64,000 nt of DNA from an uncultured Pseudomonadota bacterium (GCA_903861005.1 CAIOSP010000124.1:1-64000), one strand, 5' to 3'; positions 1 through 10,533 are shown, numbered from the stretch's first letter. Numbers and translations: made by a program. The notes: a model not told the origin generated them from the sequence alone.

Positions 1-141
1 GATCACCGCGGCCGATGGGGCCCGACCGGCCTACGCACCACGCGCAACGAACTGATCGGCGTATTGGTTGAGGCGTTCGGCTGGGTCCTCACCGACATCG
101 CCGGCGAGAACCCGGAACGAACTTCCGATCCGAAGTACTAG
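1..141 (+). CDS. C-terminal fragment of an unidentified protein
   Basis: Reading frame 1 is open from the window edge to a TAG at 139-141 and encodes 46 residues ending in TSDPKY. Codon choice is GC-rich at third positions like the neighbouring genes, which supports real coding. No family is recognisable from so short a tail. It converges on the histidine kinase, and its stop lies directly beside the 27-bp tandem repeat at 142-195. It could also be a chance open frame, because the upstream part is outside the window. Confidence 0.45.
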   Translation, partial: DHRGRWGPTGLRTTRNELIGVLVEAFGWVLTDIAGENPERTSDPKY

Positions 142-195
142 TCTAGGTCGACGCGGGCCACCGCAGCGTCTAGGCCGGCGCGGGCCACCGCAGCG
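142..195. repeat. Two tandem 27-bp copies spanning the kinase stop codon
   Basis: Positions 142-168 and 169-195 are two adjacent 27-base copies that differ at only two positions. Read on the minus strand, each copy carries the last codons of the kinase plus a TAG stop. The kinase terminates in the proximal copy (169-195), and the distal copy repeats the same ending, including a second TAG. The unit is nine codons long, so gain or loss of a copy preserves frame and stop. It looks like a recent slippage or unequal-recombination duplication. Confidence 0.85.
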
Positions 196-1627
196 AGAAC
201 GCCGCGCCCTTGAGCGGCCCGACCGCCTCCAGCTCCAAGCGCGCGCCCATCGCCTCCGCCGCGTTGCGGCAGATCGCCAAGCCCAAGCCCGTACCTGTGG
301 TGCGGGTGGTGAAGAAGGGCTCGAAGATCCGGCCACGGATGGCCGCCTCCACGCCAGGGCCGTCGTCCGCCACCACGATCTCGCGGTCGTGGATCCGAAC
401 CTCGACGTGACCGGGCCCGCCGATCGCGGCGGCCGCGTTCTGCACCAAGTTCAGCAGCACGCGATGCAGGATGTCGGCGTCGGCGACGGCGTGCCCCTGC
501 CCTTCGCGGGAGAAGGAGATGTTCGGGTACTCCCGCCGCACCAGGTCGCACACGCCGTCCGCGGCCGAGGCGAGATCCACGTCGATCAGCCTCACGTCGG
601 GCGTACGGGAGAACGCCAGCAGGTCGCGGACCATGCGATCCAGGCGCGAGATCTGGTCTCGCACCTTGTTCATCACGGTCCGACGGCGATCATCGGGGTC
701 CATGGAGCCCGTGATCACCTGCACCGCGCCCGAGATGCCTGCGAGCGGGTTGCGGAGCTCATGGGCGACCGCGGCGGACAGCTCGCCGATCTGCGCCAAG
801 GACTCCATGCGCCGACGGCCAGCCTCGGCGGCCAGCGAGTCGGTCAGCTCCTCGAATTGCAGGATGGTCGCCATGGTGTCGTGCGCGAGCGGCACCACGC
901 TCACCCGGAACGATCGCGGCAGGCCGTCGAGCGTGGCGTCGACGCGAAGCACCGACACCTCCTGCCCAATGGAGTGCGCCTTGCTGACCAGCCCGTCGAG
1001 CTGGGCCGCCTCGGCGAGCGCGCGCGGCACCACGTCCCAGAAGGGCTTTCCTTGCGGGTCCTTGCCGCAGAGGGCCTCGGAGGCCTGCGTGTGCGCGGCG
1101 ACACGACCGGCGCGGTCGAGCAGCAGCGCTGCGGTCGGCAGGTTGGAGACCAGCAGGTTGGCGAAGTCCCCCAGCCGGGCTCGCTCGCGGGTGCCCATGT
1201 AGGTGCCCGTCATCAGCGCCAGATCGAGCGAGGAGATGCGCCGAACGCTCTCACACACCGCGTAGGCCTCCGTTTGCGGGTAGGCCTCGTTCGCGATGTC
1301 GCACAGTGTCTGCTGCATGACCTCCATCGCCGTGAACATGTAGCGGTGGGCCAGTCCGACCGCGACGTGCTTCTCGCCGATCTTGCGGCGGCGGTCGTAG
1401 TAGGCGGCGTCGTGCGGCCCCAAGAGCAGCTCTTCGAGCCAGCCCTCCATCGTCCGCTTGAGCCTGACCACCTGACCCGGGTCCCGAAGGACCTCGCGCG
1501 CGCCGTCAAACTCGAGGATGCGATCATAGAACCCGTCAGTGATTTGACGTACGCGAGAGCTGACGTGCGGCCAAAAATCGGCGAGCCGCCGGACGTCCTC
1601 CGGACCAAAACGAACATACGCCTTCAT
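170..1627 (-). CDS. Globin-coupled sensor histidine kinase
   Basis: Predicted soluble sensor kinase of 485 aa. Residues about 1-145 form a protoglobin domain: the segment KIGEKHVAVGLAHRYM (82-97) matches the globin-coupled-sensor consensus, with His87 as expected proximal heme ligand. A PAS-like region follows (about 152-262). The kinase core has phosphoacceptor His289 in AVAHELRNP, an N box around Asn397, DDGPGV near 421 and GTGLGLA near 445. There is no membrane segment, so it should sense a gas or redox ligand in the cytoplasm; oxygen is the usual ligand of the family. It is divergent from the NtrC-type regulator at 1776, its likely partner. A GTG at 1645 with a better-spaced GGAG is an alternative start six codons upstream. 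Confidence 0.9.
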   Translation of the reverse strand: MKAYVRFGPEDVRRLADFWPHVSSRVRQITDGFYDRILEFDGAREVLRDPGQVVRLKRTMEGWLEELLLGPHDAAYYDRRRKIGEKHVAVGLAHRYMFTAMEVMQQTLCDIANEAYPQTEAYAVCESVRRISSLDLALMTGTYMGTRERARLGDFANLLVSNLPTAALLLDRAGRVAAHTQASEALCGKDPQGKPFWDVVPRALAEAAQLDGLVSKAHSIGQEVSVLRVDATLDGLPRSFRVSVVPLAHDTMATILQFEELTDSLAAEAGRRRMESLAQIGELSAAVAHELRNPLAGISGAVQVITGSMDPDDRRRTVMNKVRDQISRLDRMVRDLLAFSRTPDVRLIDVDLASAADGVCDLVRREYPNISFSREGQGHAVADADILHRVLLNLVQNAAAAIGGPGHVEVRIHDREIVVADDGPGVEAAIRGRIFEPFFTTRTTGTGLGLAICRNAAEAMGARLELEAVGPLKGAAFSLRWPAPA

Positions 1628-1775
1628 CTCATCGAAGGGGTGCACCGAGACTCCGACCCAGGGACCCCGGAGGAGCCGGGACTGATTGCCTGCACTAGCA
1701 TGATGCGTGCCACCGCAACGTCGCTGGACAGAGACGCGCGACCATGCGACAAAGCGGACCGAGTGGAGATGGACC

Positions 1776-3155
<1,380 letters not shown>

Positions 3156-3206
3156 GCGCGCCCGCGCTTCGGTGGGGGCGTGCTCGGGGTCGACGGTCCG
3201 CCCGCG

Positions 3207-6200
3207 CTACGGCGCCTGTCCTGCCGCACGGGGCAGGATCACATGCGTGGCGTCCTTGCCGACCAGGCTGAGCTGGTCGATCAGCACGTAGCCGGTGCCG
3301 TTGTTCGCCACGCCGATCCGCAGCCGCTTGCCGCCCTGCACGCCTGTCAGGATGCTCCCGAACGCGCCGGGCCCCGTGGCCCCCCCCAGGCCCGAGGTCT
3401 GGCCAGCCAGCACCAAGCTGACCCTGTCCGCGGCCTTGTCCTTCTGGGTGTGCACGGCGTTGACCGCGAGGCGGATGTCCCACGTGCCCTTAGGCGCGTC
3501 GACCTCGAAGAACGCCGTTTGGCCAGGGAACAGCCACCAGGCCTCGGTGCCATCCGCGACCACCAGCGGGAAGCTGGGATCCAGGCTGGCGGTCAGGTTG
3601 GCCGCCTCGCCGCCAGCGGCGGTGTAGACGATCGCTTGGCCCATGTGCATGAAGCAGGCGCCGCAGCTGTTGAGCTCGCGGGGCGCAGTGACCAGCTTGA
3701 GCGGCACGCCGTCGGCCGCGACCTGAAGCGGCGACACCTGCGGCGCGCCGAGCTTGTCGAGCGCGGAGTTGCTGAACGGCCAAGACGCAAAGAGCCGCGA
3801 CTCGAACGCGCCCGCGGTCATCTCGCTCGCTTCACCAGGGCGGGGCTGCGGGAACGTGGGCACCGCGCCGCTCCGCTCAAACTTGGCGAGGGAGATCGGC
3901 GTGCTGGGGCCCGCGCTCTGCGCCTCGAACAGCGCGGCCTGCGGGCCGAAGCCGTCGTAGGACTCCGACAGCGTCGCCATCGACACCAGGACGAACGACG
4001 CGTCGTCCTTGTTCTCCACCCGCAGGACCACCTCCTTGGCGCCCACCGGCAGCGGCGGGTCGATCGCGAAGCGGCCGTTGTGCGCGCGCCGGGTGCCCGG
4101 GCTCAACGTCCACGGCACGTCCATCACGGGCTTGCCGTCGGCCAGCAGCGTGAGGTGGAGCGGCACCTTGGGGTCTGCGACGTGCGGGATGACCGACAGT
4201 TCCAGCAGGTTCGCGCCCTCGCGGAAGGTGCCCAAGCGACGCGTGGGCACCGCGAACTGCGCCGCGTCGCCCGGGTAGAGCCACCACGACCCGCGCAGCG
4301 TGGTCTCCCGCTGCTGCGTCCAGGTGGCGCAAGCGCGCGTGGCGTCCAGGCCGAGCGTGTAGCTGCGGCCATTGTTGAGCGGGCTGGTGTCGTCGGTCGA
4401 AGACACGTACAGCGTCTCGCCCGCGTGGCAGAAGCGCCCCTGCCCCTTCGTCAGCACGTCCTGGCAGACCGCGTGAGGGACCGGCAGCGGCACGCCGTCC
4501 TCGAGCACGCGCAGCGGCGAGCAGTCGTTGGGGCGCATCGAGTCGCTGTCGGGCGAGTCCGCGAGCTCGGCCAGCCGAGGCAGCGCGATCTGCCCGAGCT
4601 TCTGCGGCGCCTTACGCAGCTCCACGTCCACGGGGCCAAACTTGGGCGGCGCGTCGTAGACGGCGGTGGAGAAAGTGTCCTCCACGCGACCGCCGATGAA
4701 CCGGACTGAGCCGCCGTACATGGTCTCGGGCGCGCCGAGCAGCGTGGCCGTGGCCGGGGCGGCGCCGACCGCCAGGTGATGCAGCAGCACCGGTGGCGAC
4801 CCCGCAGGCACCCGGAAGGTCAACGACCAGGGCTTGTCGGGCGCGTTGGGGCCGAGCACGCCGTACATGCGTGACCCGTGCGCGTCGACCTTGAGCTCCT
4901 GATCCAGCACCTGGATGGACGCGCCGGCCTTGTCGGGGGACATCGCCAGCGCGCGCAGCAGCACCTGGAAGGCGCGCGGCGGCAGGTCCCACGCGTGGTC
5001 CACGTCGTAGCGCACCGACGTGCCCGGCCAGACCCACACGATCGGTCCGGAGCCCGGCACCGGCGCCGCCTCGGTGCGCCAAGACACCGACACCGCCGCG
5101 TCCGCGCTCGTCGCGTCGATCACCAGCGCGCCGTCGCGCCACGCCCACGTCCCGGAGCAGGTGCCGTCCGCGGCGCCCGCCGGAAGCTCCTTGTCGCCGA
5201 TCTTCACCACGATCGGCTGCGGCAGCACGGGCCCCAGCGCGCCCGACAGAGCGAGCGAGAGCGCCGCGAGGTCGGGGCTGTGAGCGGTACGAACGCAGCC
5301 CGACCCCTCCACCGTCGGCGCCGGGGGCAGCGCGCCCTCTCGCACAGGCCCGGCCACGCCCTGCAAGCTCTGGACCACCTTGACGCCGCCGTCTTCCCGT
5401 AGGGCGCCGAGCGCGTTGAGCGAGCGCGCGAGCGTCACGGTGAACTTGAGCGCGCCCTGCTTGCTCAGGTGGCGCATGTCCTCAAAGTCCGAGTCGTCCA
5501 GATCCAGCGCGCGCAGATCCAGCCAGCCGGAGCCAAGCTCCTCCATCCAGTCCAGCGCGTCCTGCTCGATGTCCTCGGGCACGTCGTCCATGTGGGGGTT
5601 GCTCGGCGGGAACGGCATGCGGACCCAGACCAGCCGCGCGTGGTTCGTGTCGACCAGCGCTTGCATGTCGGGCAGCAGCGCGTCGCGGCGCAGGTCGTAG
5701 TCCTCGTCGGGCGCGGCCTTGGCGTACAGGCCGGGGTCGTGCAGGCCGTCGCTCGCGGAGCGGTGCAGCCCGTAGTCCATGCGATCGTTCGCGAAGACCA
5801 CCTCGTCGACCTTCTCGGCCAGCCGCTCGCCGTCGTCCAGGCGCTTGCGCTTGGAGAAGAACAGCGTCACGATCCCGTTTCGGAACGAGTCGAGCATGTC
5901 GGAGCGCCACTCGCCGGCGCGCTCGCGCATGTAGTCGGCGCGGAAGTCCTCAGGGTTGTCGAAGTGCAGCACCTTGCTGGCCAGGACCGGCTCGTTCTCG
6001 CTCATCTGCTCGACGAGGCGGTCCACGTTCGCCTCCTCCTTGAGCAGGTCGTGGTTGAGCATGGTGGTCATGGCGCCCGCGATGATCACCAGCTTCGGGT
6101 GGTACCCGTGGGCGAACACGCGGTTCTCCAGCATGGCGTACCAGTGCGCCGCCGACGCGTGCGGCAGCTGCAGCAGCACCACCTGCTCGGTGCGAAGGCC

Positions 6201-6443
6201 CAGCTCGTGGGCCAGAAGATCCAGGTTGATCCCTCGGTGCGCCATGGAGCTGCCCAGGATCACCACCTGCGGATCCGTGCCCTCGAGCTTGGCCTCGATG
6301 TCGGCCGCGTAGCCATGCAGCGACGGCGGCTGCCGCAGCTGCAGGAGCGTCCAGCCGAGGATGACGGCAGGGATCAAGATGGCCAACAGGACAGCGACTA
6401 AGGACTTGCGTTGGCGCACCACGGCTCCGTGCGGGACGAGCAT
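3207..6443 (-). CDS. Membrane-anchored SGNH-like hydrolase with long uncharacterised extension
   Basis: 1,078 aa. A short basic N-terminus is followed by one hydrophobic segment (about 14-35), so the rest is probably periplasmic or extracellular. Residues 60-340 resemble SGNH/GDSL or DltD/AlgJ-type esterases: VVILGSSMAHRG carries the candidate nucleophile Ser (GSS, 64-66), and DMRH at 322-325 matches the block V Asp-x-x-His pair. The remaining 700 or so residues are not recognised. They look beta-rich with several Cys, and passages ending in 'VLIDQLSLV'-like strands suggest carbohydrate-binding or Ig-like modules. It follows the sulfatase gene by 21 bases and is probably co-transcribed with it. 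Function may be deacylation of a surface glycan, but that is inference. Confidence 0.7.
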   Translation of the reverse strand: MLVPHGAVVRQRKSLVAVLLAILIPAVILGWTLLQLRQPPSLHGYAADIEAKLEGTDPQVVILGSSMAHRGINLDLLAHELGLRTEQVVLLQLPHASAAHWYAMLENRVFAHGYHPKLVIIAGAMTTMLNHDLLKEEANVDRLVEQMSENEPVLASKVLHFDNPEDFRADYMRERAGEWRSDMLDSFRNGIVTLFFSKRKRLDDGERLAEKVDEVVFANDRMDYGLHRSASDGLHDPGLYAKAAPDEDYDLRRDALLPDMQALVDTNHARLVWVRMPFPPSNPHMDDVPEDIEQDALDWMEELGSGWLDLRALDLDDSDFEDMRHLSKQGALKFTVTLARSLNALGALREDGGVKVVQSLQGVAGPVREGALPPAPTVEGSGCVRTAHSPDLAALSLALSGALGPVLPQPIVVKIGDKELPAGAADGTCSGTWAWRDGALVIDATSADAAVSVSWRTEAAPVPGSGPIVWVWPGTSVRYDVDHAWDLPPRAFQVLLRALAMSPDKAGASIQVLDQELKVDAHGSRMYGVLGPNAPDKPWSLTFRVPAGSPPVLLHHLAVGAAPATATLLGAPETMYGGSVRFIGGRVEDTFSTAVYDAPPKFGPVDVELRKAPQKLGQIALPRLAELADSPDSDSMRPNDCSPLRVLEDGVPLPVPHAVCQDVLTKGQGRFCHAGETLYVSSTDDTSPLNNGRSYTLGLDATRACATWTQQRETTLRGSWWLYPGDAAQFAVPTRRLGTFREGANLLELSVIPHVADPKVPLHLTLLADGKPVMDVPWTLSPGTRRAHNGRFAIDPPLPVGAKEVVLRVENKDDASFVLVSMATLSESYDGFGPQAALFEAQSAGPSTPISLAKFERSGAVPTFPQPRPGEASEMTAGAFESRLFASWPFSNSALDKLGAPQVSPLQVAADGVPLKLVTAPRELNSCGACFMHMGQAIVYTAAGGEAANLTASLDPSFPLVVADGTEAWWLFPGQTAFFEVDAPKGTWDIRLAVNAVHTQKDKAADRVSLVLAGQTSGLGGATGPGAFGSILTGVQGGKRLRIGVANNGTGYVLIDQLSLVGKDATHVILPRAAGQAP

Positions 6444-6464
6444 GCCCCATAGCCTGACGACCGT

Positions 6465-7943
6465 CTACGGACCCGTGATCACCGGCGGCGCGCCTACGTC
6501 AATCGCCCACCCGTCCAAGCGCGCTTGCAGCCGCGAGAGCGCCGCCGCCGCGTCCGCCGAGAGCGGCCCAGCGGCCAGCAGATCCTCGCCGTCCCGGATG
6601 TCCCCCGCCGCCGTCACGTCGTAGAGCACGCGGTCGCCGATCGCGTCCTCGATCAGCCGCCAGCGCGTGTCTCGCACGGCGCGGTCGTCGTGAAGCCACG
6701 GGCCCGGGCCGTTGGGCGCGAACTGCTCGTTCACGATGTCGTCGTGCAGCACCACGCTCGGGTGACGCAGCGTCGGCAGCAGGCTGACGCCGTCGAGCGC
6801 CACGCCGTCGAGACGCGGCGTCGTGCGCGGCACCCCCGCCAGCGCCAGCACCGTCGGGAAGAGGTCGAGCGCCTGCACCAGCCCGTCCGACACACCCACC
6901 GACAGCCCCGGTCCGCTCACGATCAGCGGCACGCGGCTGCCGCCCTCGTGCAGCGACGCCTTGGCGCCCTGCGCGTCGAACGGCGCGAGGGTCGCCTCGT
7001 CCGGGGTGCCGTTGTCCCCCATGACCACGATCGTCGTGCGCGCGCGAAGCTCGGGGCTCAAGGACGCCAGCAGGCGGCCCAGCTCAGTGTCCATCGCCTC
7101 GACCATCGCCCGGTACTTGTCGGCGTCGGACGAGAGCAGCGTGGGGCGCAGCGTGGTCAGGTGGTCGGGCGGCACGTGGAAGGGCGCGTGCGGCGCGGTG
7201 AGCGCCACCCACAGGAACCAGGGCTCGGGCATCGCCTGCGCGCGGGCGATCGCGTCGTCGATCTCGTCGGTCAACACGTAGCGTCGGTTGGTGGTGATCG
7301 TGCCGTTGTCGTCCTTCTCCCAAAGCCAGTAGCTGCCAGGCAACGTCAGCCCGCCCAAGTCCATCCGGCCCAGGTTGCCGAACGGCCCCGCGTACCAGCC
7401 GAAGCCCGAGTCCAGCGGGTGGCGCGCGCCGTTGGCCGACGAGAGCGTGCCCAGGTGCCACTTGCCCACCGCGCTCGACGCGTAGCCGGCGGTCGCCAGC
7501 ACCTCAGGCAGGATCACCTCGGACAGTGGCAGCTCGGCAACCTCGTCCAGGTCCGACTCCACCGTCCGCCCCACCCCCGTCCGCCGCGCCGTCCGCCCGG
7601 TGAGGATCGCCGCGCGCGTCGGCGAGCACGACGGGAACGCGTACGCATGGGTGAAGCGCACCCCTTCTGCCGCCAGCGCGTCGAGGTTGGGTGTCGGCGG
7701 CGCGTCCGGGTGCAGGCCGTAGCTGCGCACCACGTCCACCCCCAGATCATCGGCGAGCACGATCATCACGTTCCCGCCCGGCGTGTACGGGCTTGAGTCC
7801 GTGTCGACGACCGCGTCGGTGTTGGGCGCCACGTCCGTGTCGACGACCGCGTCCAGTTCCGTGTCCTTGGGCGGATCCGTCGAGGCCGCGCCCTGACAGG
7901 CGCACACCCCGATCGCGACGCCGACCCAGCGGATCAGACCCAC
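6465..7943 (-). CDS. Lipoprotein arylsulfatase-type sulfatase
   Basis: 492 aa. The N-terminus is a lipoprotein signal with candidate acylated Cys14 or Cys16, followed by an Asp/Thr-rich linker. The catalytic domain carries metal-binding Asp65/Asp66 (LADDLG) and the formylglycine signature PSCSPTRAAILTG with Cys106 in CSPTR, so this is a type I sulfatase that needs a maturase. VGKWHLG and the later GDNG and HEGGSRVP motifs complete the active site. The start is GTG and overlaps the 3' end of the Rieske gene by 10 bases, implying translational coupling. It should hydrolyse sulfate esters at the cell surface; the substrate is unknown. No formylglycine-generating enzyme is visible in the window. 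Confidence 0.92.
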   Translation of the reverse strand: MGLIRWVGVAIGVCACQGAASTDPPKDTELDAVVDTDVAPNTDAVVDTDSSPYTPGGNVMIVLADDLGVDVVRSYGLHPDAPPTPNLDALAAEGVRFTHAYAFPSCSPTRAAILTGRTARRTGVGRTVESDLDEVAELPLSEVILPEVLATAGYASSAVGKWHLGTLSSANGARHPLDSGFGWYAGPFGNLGRMDLGGLTLPGSYWLWEKDDNGTITTNRRYVLTDEIDDAIARAQAMPEPWFLWVALTAPHAPFHVPPDHLTTLRPTLLSSDADKYRAMVEAMDTELGRLLASLSPELRARTTIVVMGDNGTPDEATLAPFDAQGAKASLHEGGSRVPLIVSGPGLSVGVSDGLVQALDLFPTVLALAGVPRTTPRLDGVALDGVSLLPTLRHPSVVLHDDIVNEQFAPNGPGPWLHDDRAVRDTRWRLIEDAIGDRVLYDVTAAGDIRDGEDLLAAGPLSADAAAALSRLQARLDGWAIDVGAPPVITGP

Positions 7944-9001
7944 ATCGTCACTTCGCGCACGAACGGCGCGGCCTCGACGTCCGGCGGGTCACCGCGCGCC
8001 GCGCGGGTCATCAGGCGGAGGATGTGCAGCCCGAGCACGTCCAGATCCGTCGACGCAAAGCGCGCCTCCTTGAACGTGTGCAGCGTGTCCTTCTGCATGC
8101 CAAGGATCAGCCGGTCCTGGCCGAAGATCTTGAGCGCGACCGGCTCCACCACCGCCTTCACCATCCAGCGCGGCAGGCGGGTCTTGATGCACACCACCGC
8201 GTAGACGATCGTCTCGAAGTCGTCGACCGGCGTGCAGCAGCCGTGCAGCAGCAGGTGGGCGTCGTCGCCGAGGCGGTACTCCACCTGCGTGATCGATGGC
8301 AGGAAGAAGCGGTCGAAGTGCGTAAGCTCGCCGCCGCTCGGGGCGAGCAGCCGCGCGGCCAGCCCGCTGGGCCGAGCCTCGCCGACGAACTGGCACTCCA
8401 CGCGGTCGTGGTAGCGCGTCACCACCGCCCGGATCGGCTTGCGGTCGGGGCGATCCGTACGGAACAGCCCGCCGTGCAGGAACGCCGTGTGCGGCACGTC
8501 GAGCGCGTTCTCGATCACCATGTGCAGCGAGCCCGGCGTGGGCATCGGGCGCACCACGGTCAGGTAGGCGGGGTCGTCCGCGCCTGGGACGCGGAAGGGC
8601 TCGGTGTCGGGCGCGACGTCGGGCTCGGTCCACACCCAGACGAGGCCCTGCTGCTCACGCACCGGGTACGCGGTCGCCCGACGCGCGACGTGGTCGGCGG
8701 CGCCTTCATAGCCGGGCAGCTCGACGCACTCGCCGTCGCCCCGAAAGCGCCAGCCGTGGTAGCCACACTGGGCCGCGCCCTCGACCACGGACCCGCAGGA
8801 GATCGGCACGTTTCGGTGCGGGCAGCGGTCCAGCAGCGCCGCGGCCTTGCCGTCGGTCTCGCGGAACAACACCACGGGCAGGCCGTGCAGCTTGCGGACC
8901 AGCAGCTTGCCCTTGCCCAATTCGCTCGACAGGCAGGCCACGTACCAAGCGCGAGTCACCTTGGGCGTCATCGCCGCCAGCGTCTTTGAGCTCTCCTCCA
9001 T
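7934..9001 (-). CDS. Rieske non-heme iron oxygenase, alpha-subunit type
   Basis: 355 aa. The N-terminal Rieske domain binds a [2Fe-2S] cluster through Cys60/His62 (CPHRN) and Cys79/His82 (CGYHGW). The C-terminal domain holds the mononuclear iron site in ENALDVPHTAFLH (Asp168, His171, His176). It resembles single-component-like oxygenases of the PaO/KshA group and needs electrons from a separate reductase. The ATG at 9001 is preferred because GGAGG lies five bases upstream. A GTG at 9034 would instead overlap the upstream lipoprotein stop. It is coupled to the sulfatase downstream. The substrate cannot be read from sequence; a hydrophobic aromatic or sterol-like compound is typical of the family. 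Confidence 0.9.
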   Translation of the reverse strand: MEESSKTLAAMTPKVTRAWYVACLSSELGKGKLLVRKLHGLPVVLFRETDGKAAALLDRCPHRNVPISCGSVVEGAAQCGYHGWRFRGDGECVELPGYEGAADHVARRATAYPVREQQGLVWVWTEPDVAPDTEPFRVPGADDPAYLTVVRPMPTPGSLHMVIENALDVPHTAFLHGGLFRTDRPDRKPIRAVVTRYHDRVECQFVGEARPSGLAARLLAPSGGELTHFDRFFLPSITQVEYRLGDDAHLLLHGCCTPVDDFETIVYAVVCIKTRLPRWMVKAVVEPVALKIFGQDRLILGMQKDTLHTFKEARFASTDLDVLGLHILRLMTRAARGDPPDVEAAPFVREVTMWV

Positions 9002-9026
9002 CACGCCCTCCGCAGTCGCCCCAACC

Positions 9027-9608
9027 CTACTCACGCGCCGCGGCGCCGTCTGCCGCAGCAGAGCGTCCCAGCACCCAGGTCAGCGCGCCGGTCGTCTCCG
9101 CGACCACCGGCGCCGCGCCGTCGGGCAGCGCGACGGTCATGGTCACCTTCACCACCTTGCCCTCCAGCTCCTCCAGCGTACGGTCCCAGAAGCGGACGTG
9201 GACCTCCCCGCCGTAGAGCCAGCCCGCGTGGGGCCCCGCGTTGGCGCACAGGAAGACCTGCGGCTGCACGATGGTGCCGAGCTCCTCGCCGGAGGTGGTG
9301 TCCACCGCGTTGGCAGACACCTCGATGCGCTGGGTGGTGTCGAACTCCGCGTGCAGGCGCACCTCGAACGGCGCGTAGGGCGCGCCGCCCTGGGGCGGGT
9401 TGCCGTACTCGATCACGGTGCCGTCGGGCGGCAGGCCGGTGGCGACGCTGCGGGCGAATTCCAGCACAGGCAACGCGCCCCACGCGCAGGTCGGCGACAC
9501 GACGACGTCGGTGTCGTCGGTGTCGCCTGGGGGATCGGTGTCCCCATGGCCGACGGGCCCCACGCAGGCGGCGGAGATCAGGAACGCGATCGGGAGGAGG
9601 AACCGCAT
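9027..9608 (-). CDS. Small lipoprotein of unknown function
   Basis: 193 aa. The signal peptide ends in the lipobox ISAAC (Cys15), followed by a short Asp/Thr-rich linker (GDTDPPGDTDDTD). The mature part is beta-strand rich with two Cys residues and no recognised domain. The ATG at 9608 is chosen because it begins the signal peptide; an upstream in-frame ATG at 9650 would bury it. It is the first gene of a compact set with the Rieske oxygenase and sulfatase and probably sits in the outer membrane. Confidence 0.75.
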   Translation of the reverse strand: MRFLLPIAFLISAACVGPVGHGDTDPPGDTDDTDVVVSPTCAWGALPVLEFARSVATGLPPDGTVIEYGNPPQGGAPYAPFEVRLHAEFDTTQRIEVSANAVDTTSGEELGTIVQPQVFLCANAGPHAGWLYGGEVHVRFWDRTLEELEGKVVKVTMTVALPDGAAPVVAETTGALTWVLGRSAAADGAAARE

Positions 9609-9654
9609 GCGCCCCAGGTTGGCCGACGACGCGACCGCCCGCAACGCCAATTCG

Positions 9655-10533
9655 TCAGCGAATCACAGACAGCGCGTCCGACATGACGCGCCGAGCGCTC
9701 CGCGCGACGCCGTAGTCCCCGTGCGAGATCGCCCAGGTCCAGGTGCCGAGCCCGTGCAGCACGCGGAGCCGGTCAAAGGTGCGCCGCTCGACCGCGTCCA
9801 TCTTGCGTCCGTAGCCCTCCAGGCAGGCCTCCATCGCGCCGGGCACCAGCGCCGACGGCAGCTGGAACAGCTTCACGAAGTCCACCATCCACACGTCGGG
9901 CCGCGCCTGACCAAAGTCGATCAGCACCGTGATCAGCCTCCCCTCCGCGCGGCGGCCAATGACGTTGTGCAGCTGTACGTCACGGTGACAAGGCACGCGC
10001 GACAGCGTCGTCGGCCAGGGCGCCTCCAGGCAGGCCGACACGGCGTCCAAGCCCACAAAGCCGCCCGCGCCCCGACCGCGGTCGCTCCAGGCCTGCCCTC
10101 GCACCCGCAGCGCCTCGTGAAGCGGAACTGGATCCTCCGGAACGTCCGCGCGGACCGCGTGCAAGCGGGCCAGGGTACGGCCCAGGGTCCGGTAGGCGGC
10201 GCGGCGCTCCGGGTCGGTCATCTCCATCGCGTCCAGCGGCACACCGGGGACGTGACGCGTCAGCATCCACCCCCTGCCCACGGGGCAGGTCCCCAGGAAC
10301 TCGGCGGACACATCGCGCATGCCCGCGAGCCACACGCCATAGGCGCGCGCCTCGCGCGCGGCCTTGTCCGGCTGACGGTGCCACTTGAGCCAGCCGACCG
10401 GCGCGCCATCGACCCGAACCGCCCAGGAGCGCGCCTCCGCCAGCCGACGAGTGCACTCGTGGAACGTGCCGTCCACGCCCAGCCGCTCGTTCGCCCACGC
10501 GCGCACGTCGGCGCTCGGCAATTCCTCGGACAC
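9655..10533 (-). CDS. Aminoglycoside phosphotransferase (APH)-like kinase
   Basis: 292 aa of the APH/choline-kinase fold. The catalytic loop is CHRDVQLHN (His183, Asp185, Asn190), and the metal-binding motif is LIDFGQA with Asp206. The start is GTG with GGAGG seven bases upstream. Family members phosphorylate small molecules such as aminoglycosides, choline, homoserine or sugars. Nothing nearby fixes the substrate, so a resistance function should not be assumed. It follows the Sel1-repeat gene by 16 bases and is likely in the same transcript. Confidence 0.8.
   Translation of the reverse strand: MSEELPSADVRAWANERLGVDGTFHECTRRLAEARSWAVRVDGAPVGWLKWHRQPDKAAREARAYGVWLAGMRDVSAEFLGTCPVGRGWMLTRHVPGVPLDAMEMTDPERRAAYRTLGRTLARLHAVRADVPEDPVPLHEALRVRGQAWSDRGRGAGGFVGLDAVSACLEAPWPTTLSRVPCHRDVQLHNVIGRRAEGRLITVLIDFGQARPDVWMVDFVKLFQLPSALVPGAMEACLEGYGRKMDAVERRTFDRLRVLHGLGTWTWAISHGDYGVARSARRVMSDALSVIR

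Noticed and set aside
9655-10533. Aminoglycoside resistance gene
   Set aside because: Only the APH kinase fold is supported; the family has many other substrates and there is no resistance or mobile-element context.
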